Source: Bacteroidota bacterium (GTDB lineage: Bacteria; Bacteroidota; Bacteroidia; Bacteroidales; F082). Taken from it: a stretch of DNA of 64,000 bases. The position numbers and the translations under genes were made by a program. Below the pieces are notes generated by a model that made no database searches, was not told the origin of the DNA, and was given only the letters and a program-made list of their open reading frames with translations. The DNA lies in the NCBI GenBank assembly GCA_016715945.1, contig JADJXJ010000003.1, positions 558,001 through 622,000 on the forward strand. Direction: 5' to 3'. Position 1 is the first letter of the stretch, and every line of letters begins with the position of its first letter. Below, piece by piece: positions 41,856 to 51,328 of the stretch.

Positions 41856-43015
41856 CTATCCGGGTTTCAACATACCGGCAACCTCAGCAGGTACAGGTTT
41901 CATGATTCCGGTTTTACATTTTGGGCAGAGCAAGGTGTCATTACCTGTGATGTTGCGCCATACTTCCAAAGCCGTTAATCCCACAAGCGCCGGCAGGAAA
42001 GTAGCTTTATCAATAAGCTCAATACACCTGGCAAGCTTTTCTTTCATGTTGCACATGGCCATAAATCCGAAATACCTGATTTTATAGAATCCCTCTGGCA
42101 ACACATGTTGCATAAAGCGGCGGATGAACTCATTTACATCAAGCGAGATTATTTTTCTCATACTTGCTGCCTTATAATCTTTGTAAGAGAAACTGACTTT
42201 TTCATTTTCACACTGTATCAGTCTTTGATTTGAGATAGCAACCCTATGGGTGTAATTGCCCAGGTATTGAATCAGGCTGTGTGGGCCTGAAAAGGGTTTT
42301 TCGCAGTACACCACCCAGTTTTTGCTGTAGCATTGGGTTTTCAATGATTTAAAATCCTCAGTTGTATCCGGTAAACGAATCTGGCTGTTAGCAATGCCAT
42401 GTTCAATGAGCCTGCAAAGTATGCCACGGAATACCTGGCTAAGGGCTTTTACCGGGAGGAAGAACTTTTTACCCGATGCTTTCCATTCCATTTGATCCTC
42501 TGAAAGCCCTCCTGCCGGGACAATCATGTGTATGTGCGGATGGTACACCAGTGTTTGTCCCCAGGTATGCAAGATGGCTACCGCCCCGGCTTGTGCACCC
42601 AGAAACGCGGGGTTCAGGGCACACTGCAACAGGGCTTGTCCGGCAGCCTTGAAAAGTAAAGCGTATGCACTTTTCTGATTCAGGAAAAGAGCTGGTGCAA
42701 ACAACGTGGGATCGTAAAAACCACATGAAAATGTTTTACCGGCGGCAGGTTGGCTGCCAGTTTATCAACCCATTGCACTTTCTTAACAAACTGGCACTTG
42801 GGGCAATTGCGGTTACGGCAAGAGTTGTATGATGGACGCTGGTAGCCACAACTATCGCAGCGGTCAATGTGTCCGCCAAGTGCAGCGGTGCGGCAGCGGA
42901 TGATGGCATCGAAAGCTTTTTGCTGTTGGGGGCAAAGCTGGTGATGTTGCAGGAATGATTTGGCATGGCTGCTGAAAATATCTGCAAGCTCAATGCGCTG
43001 GCGAGTATTTTGCAT
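41856..43015 (-). pseudogene. IS91-family transposase, frameshifted
   Basis: The two frames join near 42700 into about 385 residues. The N-terminal part has a zinc-binding domain (IDRCDSCGYQRPSYNSCRNRNCPKCQ) typical of the family, then VKHFHVVFTIPRCLHQLF. The second part carries the HUH-type metal motif VYHPHIHMIVPAGG, the catalytic tyrosine in IQYLGNYTHRVAIS, and a C-terminal zinc pair (LLCPKCKTGIM). IS91 transposases move DNA by rolling-circle transposition. Confidence 0.85.
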
Positions 43016-43027
43016 CGGATTCAAACC

Positions 43028-43876
43028 TTACACATTCATGGAATCCAATGGAGAAACAACGCTGGCGGGGTTGATGGTTACCAGGTGAAGATACCCTGCA
43101 GTGGTTTTCAGTGAAGTGTGCCCGAGAAATTGCTGGATCAGCCGGAGGTTTACGCCTTTTCGAGCAAATGGGTAGCAAAGCAGTGCCTGAGGGTGTGAAA
43201 GGAGATTTGTTTCTTAATGCCAGCTTTCAGGGCCGATTTCTTAACAATAGTGTTCAGGGTCTGATCTGCCAGGGGCTTTCCTTTTTTTCCGCGGACTTCA
43301 AAAGATAGCATGAAGGCCTTTCGCACTTATAATAATGCCTTAAGATCTCGAGGGTTTTTGTTGCCAGGATTGTGTAGCGGTCTTTCTTTCCTTTGCCCTG
43401 AACCACATGCACCTGCATACGTGCCGAATCAATGGCTGAAGGCTTTATCAATTGTACTTCCTCACGCCTGAGGCCGGAAGAGTATGCCAGCATCAAAATG
43501 GCACGGTGTTTAATGTTTTGTGTAACAGCGATCAGTTTTTCTATTTCGGCAAGCGATAACACAACCGGAAGCTTTTGGTGCGCCGTGGGCGTTTTATTTT
43601 TATGTCCTCCCAGTTGTGTTTAAGTACATCGGTTTGCAAGATCTTAAAAGCGCTGATGTACTGGTTAACGCAGGATGTGGAAATACCTTCCTGCGTGATA
43701 CGCCGGTGAAGATAATCTTTGAATTGATTTGTTGTAATTTTGTCAATAGGCAGATGAAAGAAGTTTTCTACCTTTGACATCAGCTCGCCATAAGTATGTA
43801 TGGTTCTTGGGCTGTAATTTCTGAGTTGCATCTCACGGAGAAGCCGCTCAACAAGTTGAGAATGATTCTTTTTCAT
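43028..43876 (-). pseudogene. Tyrosine recombinase of the IS91-like element, frameshifted
   Basis: Three frames together give about 283 residues: a SAM-like N-terminal domain (LVERLLREMQLRNYSPRTIHTYGELMSKVENFF), then the first catalytic Arg in LAYSSGLRREEVQLI, and HTLRHCFATHLL, FLGHTSLKTTAGYLHL with the remaining His, Arg and Tyr. Breaks lie near 43560 and between 43130 and 43255. It ends 13 bases before the transposase start. The sequence is closer to IS91-linked XerD-like proteins than to integron integrases, judged only by context. Confidence 0.75.
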
Positions 43877-43983
43877 TTTGGTAAGTTTTAAAGTTTGCAC
43901 CCTAAAATTACCAGAATTTTACCGCCTCCGAAAGGGGGCGGTTTAGTTCAACTCGTTTATAGGTCTGCCAAAATCATCCTTAT

Positions 43984-44187
43984 TCACTGCAAAATGGGTG
44001 TATAGGTCTGACAAATGTCAGGTTTTATTTCATTCATTCTTGGTCGTTGTTTTAATAATTCATCAAAGGGTGACTTGATTTTAGTTAAACATTTTTCGGT
44101 AACGTGGGTGTAAATTTCCGTTGTTTTGCTGCTTTTATGCCCAAGCAATTCCTGGATATACCTGAGGTCAGTTCCCCCTTCCGGCAA
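43984..44187 (-). pseudogene. C-terminal remnant of a second tyrosine recombinase (possible integron integrase)
   Basis: About 67 residues: GGTDLRYIQELLGHKSSKTTEIYTHV, then KCLTKIKSPFDELL, with the conserved late His and catalytic Tyr but without the Arg-bearing boxes. Upstream of 44187 the frame continues into unrelated sequence, so the N-terminal three quarters are gone. It points towards the array and might be the remains of the integrase that built it; this cannot be proved from the fragment. Confidence 0.7.
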
Positions 44188-44683
44188 ATCAGAACCATCC
44201 GATGGCATCAACCGGTTCAAACCACGTTTCATAACTACCTTTCTGGTATGGTTGATTGCTACATTTGTTACTGCCATGGCATATGGTTTTGGTGGTGCAT
44301 TGGCTCAACCTTCCTGTTGATGCGTATTTTCGCATTTTCTGGTCTGGCTTTTGCCGTGCCGGTGCTACCTGTTTGCTGCCCCACAGATTCGCTTCGGTTT
44401 CGTGCCGCTAACTGATTGGCCGGCAAGTTTCAAACCTACAAAAAATCTTTTCATTGTCAAGTGTTTACGAAAAAATAATGATAGTAGTATAAGTCATTGG
44501 CCTTTAGCATGTTGATACTCCTGCCGTGTTATTTCCAGAGGTAACTTGTAAGTTAATTGGTCGGTTGGGCTGAGATGGTAATCAACTTGTGGGCAGATCA
44601 GCTAAAATTCACGGATTACATTTCTCACTTAAAGGTACGCTTCGCCGCCAGTTTACGGAAAAATGTGTGCCGACAAGGGTTGG
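44188..44683. other. Gene-free spacer between array region and core chromosome
   Basis: I see no convincing gene in these 496 bases. Base composition changes from AT-rich to GC-rich near its right end. Short open frames are present on both strands but without recognisable motifs. Confidence 0.55.
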
Positions 44684-46624
44684 TCAGGGCTTCGCACAGT
44701 AACGTCTGATCAGGGGGTAGGCCTGCACTATGCCTTGTTCTCCGGCTTTCGAAAGGTCGTGGCAAGCCAGTCGGGTTTCCGACAGGTAGAGCAGCACCAG
44801 TGCGCGGTTGAACCAGCTTTCCCCCAGCCCGGGTTGCACGGCCAGTGCATTGCTGAAGGCATCGATGGAAGGGTGATATTGCTTGTCGAGCAGGAGCATA
44901 TAACCCAGGTTGTGGTGTGCGGCTGCCGGGCTTCCGGATGCTGTGGTGAGTGTGCTGAGGGTGGCGATGGCCAGGTCGAGGTTGGGCTTTGGAGCAGCGG
45001 GACGAGGACTCGGCGCAGCGCCTGCGCTTGCGATGGTGAGTTCGTAAGTATGCGGGGCATCGGCTTTTATCAGTTCGCTTAAGCACATGGCTGCTGAGAG
45101 GTTGATCCGGGCAGCGCGGTACAACACCGACTCGTGTCCGATGGAAGAAAAGCCGTTGATGGCATGGTGGTAATTTCCTTTCTGCAGTTCGTGCGATGCT
45201 TGTATGAAAGCATAAAGGTCGGCTTCGTTGCCTGCAAGAGGCAATGGATCAGCCATTGCAGTGGCCGCATCAGCTTCATTACTGGGCACAAATCCGAAAA
45301 CCAGTTGCTGATCAAAACTCAGGTCAATTGCTGCGCTGAATTCGTCGCGCAGGAGCCTGGTCTCCTGTCCGCGTGGCCTGGCCGATACGATAAAAAGCCC
45401 GAAGGGCGCCACATCCGGTGGTGCAAACTGTGGCCTGCCGGCCAGGCCCGGGCCGGCAAACTCCGATTGTAGCCGCATGATTTTGTTGAACCAGAGCGAG
45501 TCGTTTCGGAACGGGCTGTCCGGAAGATCAGGCAAGCTCTGTTCGTCGAGCAGGCGAGCCGCCGTTTCCCTGTCGTCCGATGCACCTTTCTGGTTTCCAA
45601 GCGTTTTTCGGGCATCAGCACGGTTGAGCCAGGCAGCCACAAAACCCGGAAACAGGATGATGGCACGGCTGAAGTCGTCTTCTGCTTCGCGAAAAGCGTT
45701 GATTTTCATGTGTGCCACACCTTTGTTGAACCAACTGAGGATGTGGGCTGGCTGCCGGTTTAAGACTTCTTCGAAAAGTTCGATGGCACGCTTGTAATCT
45801 TTTAACTGACTGTAGATGAGTGCCCTGTTGTAGGTGGCAAGGTTGTTGGCTGGTTCGAGCGTATTCACTTTCTCCAGCGAGATCAGAGCGGCTGTGGTGT
45901 CGCCGATTTCGAGCTGCACAAGTGCCTGCTGAAAGAAAACTATGGGTTCATCGGGATGAATTCGGGCCAGTGTGGCAAATTCGTCGAGGGCTTCTGCCTT
46001 TCGTCCGGTCTCGGCTTTGAGCAAGGCAAGCCTGAGCCGGGCATCGAGCGAAAAAGTGTTGTAATGCACGGCCTGTTCGAGGTCGGCAAGGGCTTCGTCG
46101 GATTTTCCCATGGCCTGGTTGGCCATACCTTTTTTTGTCCAGGCTTCTGCATTGCGTGGCTGGATGGTGAGGGCCATGCTGTATTCGGCCAGGGCTTCCT
46201 GTGCGCGGTTGAGGTGCAACAAGGCATCACCCAGGGCTATGCGAAGTCCGGCATCGTAAGGATCGAGCTCCAGGGCCTTGCCGAAGTCCTGCATGGCGTC
46301 GAAGTAGTTGGCCAGCCGGATGCGGGTAAGACCGCGATAGTGGTACGACCTGATGTGCAAGGGGTGAAGCTGCAGGGCCTGACCAAAATCGCTTTCGGCG
46401 CCGGCAAAGTCGCCCAGGCTGTATTTTGCCACGCCGCGCAAAAACCAGGGTTCAAAGCGGTCGGGACGAACACCAATGGCGGTATTGAGGCTGCGCAATG
46501 CGTCCACATAACGCTCTTCGCTGAGTTCGAAACGGGCCTGCTGAATAAAAGCACGATGGTTCACCTGAGCCGGCATGAGCACGGGAATCAGCATCAGGAT
46601 CACCATTACAAATGTAGCGCGCAT
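44684..46624 (-). CDS. Tetratricopeptide-repeat protein
   Basis: 646 residues with a signal peptide (MRATFVMVILMLIPVLMPAQ). About ten TPR units fill residues 25-365 (ALRSLNTAIGVRPDRFEPWFLRGVAKYSLGDFAGAESDFGQALQLHP and following), and two or three more lie at 475-630. The middle (370-450) is not repeat-like. It is probably periplasmic or outer-membrane-facing and acts as a scaffold. It ends the run of molybdenum-cofactor genes, 5 bases after moaC, but a link to that pathway is not evident. Confidence 0.85.
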   Translation of the reverse strand: MRATFVMVILMLIPVLMPAQVNHRAFIQQARFELSEERYVDALRSLNTAIGVRPDRFEPWFLRGVAKYSLGDFAGAESDFGQALQLHPLHIRSYHYRGLTRIRLANYFDAMQDFGKALELDPYDAGLRIALGDALLHLNRAQEALAEYSMALTIQPRNAEAWTKKGMANQAMGKSDEALADLEQAVHYNTFSLDARLRLALLKAETGRKAEALDEFATLARIHPDEPIVFFQQALVQLEIGDTTAALISLEKVNTLEPANNLATYNRALIYSQLKDYKRAIELFEEVLNRQPAHILSWFNKGVAHMKINAFREAEDDFSRAIILFPGFVAAWLNRADARKTLGNQKGASDDRETAARLLDEQSLPDLPDSPFRNDSLWFNKIMRLQSEFAGPGLAGRPQFAPPDVAPFGLFIVSARPRGQETRLLRDEFSAAIDLSFDQQLVFGFVPSNEADAATAMADPLPLAGNEADLYAFIQASHELQKGNYHHAINGFSSIGHESVLYRAARINLSAAMCLSELIKADAPHTYELTIASAGAAPSPRPAAPKPNLDLAIATLSTLTTASGSPAAAHHNLGYMLLLDKQYHPSIDAFSNALAVQPGLGESWFNRALVLLYLSETRLACHDLSKAGEQGIVQAYPLIRRYCAKP

Positions 46625-46629
46625 CCGGC

Positions 46630-47082
46630 TTAAGCCCTGGATTTGGTTTTGTAAACCAGGCGTATGTTGCTCATCTCCATGTGTTTATCCACTGCCTTGC
46701 ACATGTCGTAGATGGTCAGCAGGGCCACATTCACCGCGGTGAGTGCTTCCATTTCGACGCCTGTTGGCCCGGTGCAGCGGGCTTCGGAGGTCACCTTCAC
46801 GCCCTGGCTGGTTGTCTCGGTTTTCACTGAGATATGGCTCAGCTGAAGCGGATGGCAAAGCGGGATGAGCTGCCAGGTGAGTTTTGCTGCCTGAATGCCA
46901 GCTATCTCGGCCACGGTGAGCACGTCGCCTTTTTTCATCTGGTTCTGGCTGATCAGTTCGAGGGTTTGCGGGCTCAGGCTGATAAACCCTTCGGCCGATG
47001 CCGCACGCTCCACCGCAGGCTTGGCGCTCACATCCACCATGCTGGCCTTGCCTTTTTCGTCGGTATGTGTCAGTTTAGCCAT
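46630..47082 (-). CDS. moaC: Cyclic pyranopterin monophosphate synthase MoaC
   Basis: 150 residues from the ATG at 47082, chosen because MAKLTHTDEKGKASMVDVSAK is the usual MoaC start; a longer frame adds 11 unlikely residues. Conserved blocks include AGIQAAKLTWQLIPLCHPL, VTSEARCTGPTGVEMEALTAVNVALLTIYDMCKAVDK and MSNIRLVYKTKS. It converts the MoaA product into cyclic pyranopterin monophosphate, the second step of molybdenum cofactor synthesis. It is separated from moaA by a minisatellite. Confidence 0.95.
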   Translation of the reverse strand: MAKLTHTDEKGKASMVDVSAKPAVERAASAEGFISLSPQTLELISQNQMKKGDVLTVAEIAGIQAAKLTWQLIPLCHPLQLSHISVKTETTSQGVKVTSEARCTGPTGVEMEALTAVNVALLTIYDMCKAVDKHMEMSNIRLVYKTKSRA

Positions 47083-47299
47083 TTGGTAAAATTCCTTTGG
47101 TATATAAAGCAACAAATGAAAATTTATTGCTGAACAATATTAGATGAAGTTTTTCATTCAGGTTGGGGGTTTTTCAACATGGAAGAGCGATCTGGTAAAA
47201 TTGCATCTGTCACCGGAGGAAGATTCCGGTTATCGGCTTTCAACATTTTTTTATTCTGCCTGGTGGTTGGGCGATGTTTCGCACCTGCGGTTATATTAA

Positions 47300-47783
47300 C
47301 GTGTCGCCCCTACGGGGCTATTGGCGTGTCGCCCCGCTGGGGCTATTGACGTGCCGCCCCGCTGGGGCTATTGACGTGCCGCCCCAAACGGGGCTATTGA
47401 CGTGTCGCCCCTAACGGGGCTATTGACGTGTCGCCCCAAACGGGGCTATTGACGTGTCGCCCCTACGGGGCTATTGACGTGTCGCCCCGCTGGGGCTATT
47501 GACGTGCCGCCCCGCTGGGGCTATTGACGTGTCGCCCCAAACGGGGCTATTGGCGTGTCGCCCCTAACGGGGCTATTGACGTGTCGCCCCTAACGGGGCT
47601 ATTGACGTGTCGCCCCTAACGGGGCTATTGACGTGTCGCCCCTAACGGGGCTATTGACGTGTCGCCCCTACGGGGCTATTGACGTGTCGCCCCTAACGGG
47701 GCTATTGACGTGTCGCCCCTACGGGGCTATTGACGTGTCGCCCCGCTGGGGCTATTGGCGTGTCGCCCCGCTGGGGCTATTGA
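47300..47783. repeat. Minisatellite: 19 tandem 25/26-bp units
   Basis: Nineteen head-to-tail units of CGTGTCGCCCC-n-GGGGCTATTGA type. The centre of each is a short palindrome GCCCCTAACGGGGC, with variants CTACGG, AAACGG and GCTGG in no regular order; CGTGT also alternates with CGTGC. There is no spacer between units. It lies in the 0.76-kb gap between moaC and moaA. Confidence 0.95.
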
Positions 47784-47847
47784 CTGGATGGTTTGTTGTG
47801 TGCAATGTAGTTAAATTATTGGGATGAAAGGGTTAGCAACTGATGTT

Positions 47848-48648
47848 TTATCCGCCGATGTTGCTGAACTGGTTTTTGTGGTTTGCCGAGCCGCAGGCCG
47901 GTTTGTTGGTTATGGCTGCCAGCCAGGCCTGTTCGATGCCCAGGGTACGGACGTTGTAGGCAAGGTCGCTGAACAGGCAGGGTTTGAGGTCGCCATTGGC
48001 AGTGAGGCGCATGCGGTTGCAGCTGGCACAATGGCCGCCATCGCCACCTATCACCTGCGAAAACTGACCTGTTTCGAGGTTCATCTCTTTGATGTAGCGA
48101 AGCTGCAGGCCTTCCTGCCTGCAAAACTCCCTCACGCCGGCTGCATCGGGTTCGTCCGGACTTTTTTTGATCACACAATTAATTTTGATAGGTTCGAGGC
48201 CGGCCTGCCTTGCGGCCCGGATTCCCCGAAACACATCTTCCACGTCTCCAACACGTGTAATTTCGCGAAACCTTTGCGGGTCCACGCTGTCGAGGCTGAT
48301 GTTTACACGCTGTAGTCCCGCGGCTTTTAGTTCGGCTGCAAAACGCCCGAGCAACACCCCATTGGTGGTCATGGTCAGCTCGCTGATGCCTGGCACGCCG
48401 GCAAGCATGGCCACAAGCTGCACGATGTTTTTCCGCACCAGGGGTTCACCTCCTGTGATGCGGATTTTGTTCACGCCATGGGCTGCGGCATGACGCACCA
48501 CGGCTTCAATTTCCTCAAAGGTCAGGACGGCACTGTGCGGCAAAGGGTCGATGCCACAAGCCGGCATGCAGTAGGTGCACCGGAGGTTGCATCGGTCGGT
48601 GACCGAGACCCGCAGATAGGTGATTTTCCGGTTAAAAGAGTCGAACAT
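47848..48648 (-). CDS. moaA: GTP 3',8-cyclase MoaA, short form
   Basis: 266 residues from the ATG at 48648, preceded by GGAG at good spacing; 17 bases overlap moeA. The radical-SAM cluster motif is CNLRCTYC (full Cys-x3-Cys-x2-Cys pattern in DRCNLRCTYCMP). A GG-type SAM motif (RITGGEPLVRK) follows, and the C-terminal cluster region is HCASCNRMRLTANGDLKPCLFS, ending in the usual GG. The protein is about 50-60 residues shorter than typical MoaA, mostly between about 180 and 205. It makes the first pterin intermediate from GTP. Confidence 0.9.
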   Translation of the reverse strand: MFDSFNRKITYLRVSVTDRCNLRCTYCMPACGIDPLPHSAVLTFEEIEAVVRHAAAHGVNKIRITGGEPLVRKNIVQLVAMLAGVPGISELTMTTNGVLLGRFAAELKAAGLQRVNISLDSVDPQRFREITRVGDVEDVFRGIRAARQAGLEPIKINCVIKKSPDEPDAAGVREFCRQEGLQLRYIKEMNLETGQFSQVIGGDGGHCASCNRMRLTANGDLKPCLFSDLAYNVRTLGIEQAWLAAITNKPACGSANHKNQFSNIGG

Positions 48649-49810
48649 CAGTGGGTTCTCCAGCTTTAATTTCTTTGACACCAGCCGGGATGCTCATCAG
48701 GCCGTCGGCATCGGTCATGGCGTTGATGTGTGCAGAGCCATGGTACTCCAGCGGCACCACCTCGCCCAACGCATTCAGCTTCACCGGCACAAACAGCTGG
48801 CGTTCGCTGTTCTTCCTGAAAAAATCAACCGAAAGTTTTAGTCTTACAACCGGAAGCGCGTAATCGTGCCCCATGAGGTGATAAAGGAATGGCACCCCCA
48901 GCAAGCGAAAGATGTTGTGCGACGATACCGGATTGCCCGGCAAAGCCAGGATGAACTGGTTTTTGTCCGACGAGGCAAAGACGGTGGGCCTTCCCGGCTG
49001 CACGGCCAGTGATTTGAAACTAATCCGAAAACCCATCCGGTGCAGTACTTTGGGCACATAGTCGTAATCGCCCATCGAGATGCCGCCGCTGAGCAGCAGG
49101 ACGTCGGCCTGTTGCAATGCGTCTGCCATCATGTGCCAGGTTTCCTCTTCACGGTCGGGGATGATGCCCCCAAAAATTGGTTCGAGATGCATCTGACGAA
49201 GAAGTGCAAGCAGCTGGCTGCTATTGGCATCGCGTATCTGACCTTTTGCTGGAAATTTGTCCGGACTTACCAGCTCGTCGCCTGTGGAAAATACGCATAC
49301 CAGCGGGCGTTTTGCTACACTGAGTTTGGTGGCACCAGCGCCTGCCGCCACAGCCAGATGCGCCGGTTTCATTAAGGTGCCTTTTTTCAGCACCACTTGG
49401 CCCCGGCTGATGTCTTCGGCTTTGCGGGCAATGTTGCTTTTTTTGGGCATGGAATGCACCACCACCCGGCCATTATTGTCCGTCGAGGTGTCTTCAACCA
49501 TCACCACGCAATCGGCCCCATCGGGCACTGCCGCCCCGGTCATAATTTTGGTGCACTGTCCTTCTCCAACCGTTTTGACGGGCACTTGCCCTGCTGCCAC
49601 AACTTCTATCAGCTCCAGCGGAAGCTGCAAATCCGCTTTGCGGCAGGCATAGCCATCCACCGAGGCTTTATCGAAGGGCGGCATGTCCATATCGCTGCGC
49701 ACATCTTCGGCAAGCACCCGTCCGAGCGCCTGGTTTAGTGCGATTTCTTCTTTTTCCGGATTGTAAGGAAGCGATTTGAGCAAAGCAAGGGCCTGATCGA
49801 GCGACAGCAT
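48632..49810 (-). CDS. moeA: Molybdopterin molybdenumtransferase MoeA
   Basis: 392 residues with the MoeA domains in order: the N-terminal region (VLAEDVRSDMDMPPFDKASVDGYA), domain II with MTGAAVPDGADCVVMVEDT, the MoaB/Mog-like domain with FSTGDELV and LLSGGISMGDYDYVPKVL, and the C-terminal beta domain. It inserts molybdate into adenylated molybdopterin. It precedes moaA and is probably cotranscribed. Confidence 0.95.
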   Translation of the reverse strand: MLSLDQALALLKSLPYNPEKEEIALNQALGRVLAEDVRSDMDMPPFDKASVDGYACRKADLQLPLELIEVVAAGQVPVKTVGEGQCTKIMTGAAVPDGADCVVMVEDTSTDNNGRVVVHSMPKKSNIARKAEDISRGQVVLKKGTLMKPAHLAVAAGAGATKLSVAKRPLVCVFSTGDELVSPDKFPAKGQIRDANSSQLLALLRQMHLEPIFGGIIPDREEETWHMMADALQQADVLLLSGGISMGDYDYVPKVLHRMGFRISFKSLAVQPGRPTVFASSDKNQFILALPGNPVSSHNIFRLLGVPFLYHLMGHDYALPVVRLKLSVDFFRKNSERQLFVPVKLNALGEVVPLEYHGSAHINAMTDADGLMSIPAGVKEIKAGEPTDVRLF

Positions 49811-49852
49811 ATTTTTTTTTTCGCAAATTTAGCTGTTGCCGACCAAATGGCC

Positions 49853-50239
49853 TTAGCTCAGGATGCTTTCGAAGGTTTCGGGATCGAGGCTGAAGCCCAA
49901 AATTGCCAGAATAATGAGCATGACCAGGACAGCCAGCATCGAGAATATGACCACTATTCCGTTGATGATGAAATAGTTGCCGATGTTCATCAGGGATTCC
50001 TGCAAGGCATATCGGTCGCCATAAGCTGTGGCAGATTTTGCCTTGCTGGCAGCCCTGTTCAGAAGGTAACCCATCCAGAAAGGCAGCCATGCAATGAGCA
50101 GTCCCACCAGGGATAATGCCAAAAATACACCATAGGCCATCAACACGATGCCCAGAAATTTTATCCAGCCAGCATTGCGCGACAGGCTGAAACTGATTTC
50201 CCTTACGAGGTTTTGTTCAGTTAAATTATTGTTTTCCAT
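49853..50239 (-). CDS. Small membrane protein, DUF5362-like
   Basis: 128 residues from the ATG at 50239 (MENNNLTEQNLVREISFSLSRNAGWIKFLGIVLMAYG). Three hydrophobic helices with a soluble loop ATAYGDRYALQESLMNIGNYFIING. It resembles a Bacteroidota family annotated DUF5362; function is unknown. It is followed by moeA at a 42-base distance on the same strand and may share its message. Confidence 0.65.
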   Translation of the reverse strand: MENNNLTEQNLVREISFSLSRNAGWIKFLGIVLMAYGVFLALSLVGLLIAWLPFWMGYLLNRAASKAKSATAYGDRYALQESLMNIGNYFIINGIVVIFSMLAVLVMLIILAILGFSLDPETFESILS

Positions 50240-50316
50240 GTTGTTAAGTTGATTGTTGCCGGTTAGTTCATTCACTCGAACCAAATTAGGTAATTTCGCA
50301 GGAGAGAAAGGCGCTT

Positions 50317-51258
50317 ATGGAAAATAAAAATGCTGGTCTTGTTGTTTCGGTGAACATTTCGGAGGCCAAGGGTACGGTAAAACGGCCTGTGGATCTCATC
50401 CGGCTGAATGCCAGGGGTGTGGAAGGCGACGCACATGCCGGAAGCTGGCACAGGATGGTCAGCCTGCTGGGGGTGGAGAGCTATGAGAAGTTTAGTGCTG
50501 AGGCCGGCCGCAGTTTCAGTTTTGGCGACTTTGCCGAGAACATCACCACCGGCGGCTTGCTGCTTTACCAGATGGCGCCGCTCGACCGCCTGATTTTTGA
50601 TGAAGCCGAGCTTGAGGTCACCCAGATCGGTAAGAAGTGTCACGGCAAGGGTTGTGCCATTTTCAACGAGGTGGGCAACTGCGTCATGCCCAAAGAAGGC
50701 ATTTTTGCGCGTGTCATCAGGGAAGGGCTGGTGCGGCCCGGCGAAAGCTTTCGTTACGCGCCCAAAGTATTCAGGGCAATGGTCATCACCTTATCCGACA
50801 GGGCCAGCCGCGGTGAGTACGACGACCTGAGCGGAAAGGAGATTGTGGAGCTGCTGTCTGGTTTTCTGACAAGCGCTGGCTGGAAATCCGACATTTGCAG
50901 GGAGGTCATACCCGACGATGCTGACCGGCTTGCACAGCTGCTGGATGAAGCTAAAAATCAGCATATTGATCTCGTGTTTACCACCGGCGGCACTGGCATC
51001 GGCCCGCGGGACATCAGTCCTGATGTAGCCCGCAAATTCATCGACAAGGAAATTCCCGGCATCATGGAACATATCCGCTGGAAATACGGGCAGGAAAAAC
51101 CGCAGGCATTGTCGAGCCGGAGCATATGCGGCACCATGGATCAGACCCTTGTGTTTGTGTTGCCAGGAAGTGTCAGGGCAGTCAAGGAGTATATGGGCGA
51201 AATTCTCAGGTCGCTCAAACATCTGATATTCATGTTGAAAGGTATTGATATTCATTAA
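50317..51258 (+). CDS. MOSC-MogA fusion protein
   Basis: 313 residues. Residues 1-145 form a MOSC domain (GVEGDAHAGSWHRMVSLLG, GDFAENITTGG, IGKKCHGKGCAIFNEVGNCVMPKEGIFARV). Residues 150-310 form a MogA/MoaB domain (AMVITLSDRASRGEYDDLSGKEIVELL, FTTGGTGIGPRDISPD, PGIMEHIRWKYGQEKP, FVLPGSVRAVKEYMGEIL). The MogA part adenylates molybdopterin before MoeA inserts the metal; MOSC domains bind the finished cofactor. The fusion would couple these steps. It starts a plus-strand run divergent from the moa/moe genes. Confidence 0.92.
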   Translation: MENKNAGLVVSVNISEAKGTVKRPVDLIRLNARGVEGDAHAGSWHRMVSLLGVESYEKFSAEAGRSFSFGDFAENITTGGLLLYQMAPLDRLIFDEAELEVTQIGKKCHGKGCAIFNEVGNCVMPKEGIFARVIREGLVRPGESFRYAPKVFRAMVITLSDRASRGEYDDLSGKEIVELLSGFLTSAGWKSDICREVIPDDADRLAQLLDEAKNQHIDLVFTTGGTGIGPRDISPDVARKFIDKEIPGIMEHIRWKYGQEKPQALSSRSICGTMDQTLVFVLPGSVRAVKEYMGEILRSLKHLIFMLKGIDIH

Positions 51259-51328
51259 CAGGAGCCTGTGGAATAATTTTGTTTCTGCAGGAATTTTATG
51301 GCATGATAAGATGTAGTTTCGCCTCGCT

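Larger units (their letters stand above)
41680..43945 (-). mobile_element. Decayed IS91-like element
   Basis: It contains a tyrosine recombinase gene followed by an HUH-type IS91 transposase gene, a pairing known in IS91 relatives. Both genes are frameshifted. A stem-loop with a GAAA tetraloop (ACCGCCTCC...GGGGGCGGT) at 43920-43942 may be one end; IS91 elements lack inverted terminal repeats, so the limits given are approximate. It lies between the candidate attI and an integrase remnant. Confidence 0.7.

Noticed and set aside
44126..44320. Hydrophobic plus-strand frame (membrane-like segment RFITTFLVWLIATFVTAMAYG)
   Set aside because: It is antisense to the recombinase remnant, has no start signal or family likeness, and ends abruptly. 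One hydrophobic run is not enough.
44663..46633. Plus-strand open frames opposite the TPR gene
   Set aside because: The minus-strand frame has clear TPR periodicity and a signal peptide; the opposite frames have none.
47300..47783. CRISPR-like array
   Set aside because: Units are contiguous with no spacers and the repeat itself is palindromic throughout; no cas genes are nearby. It is a minisatellite.
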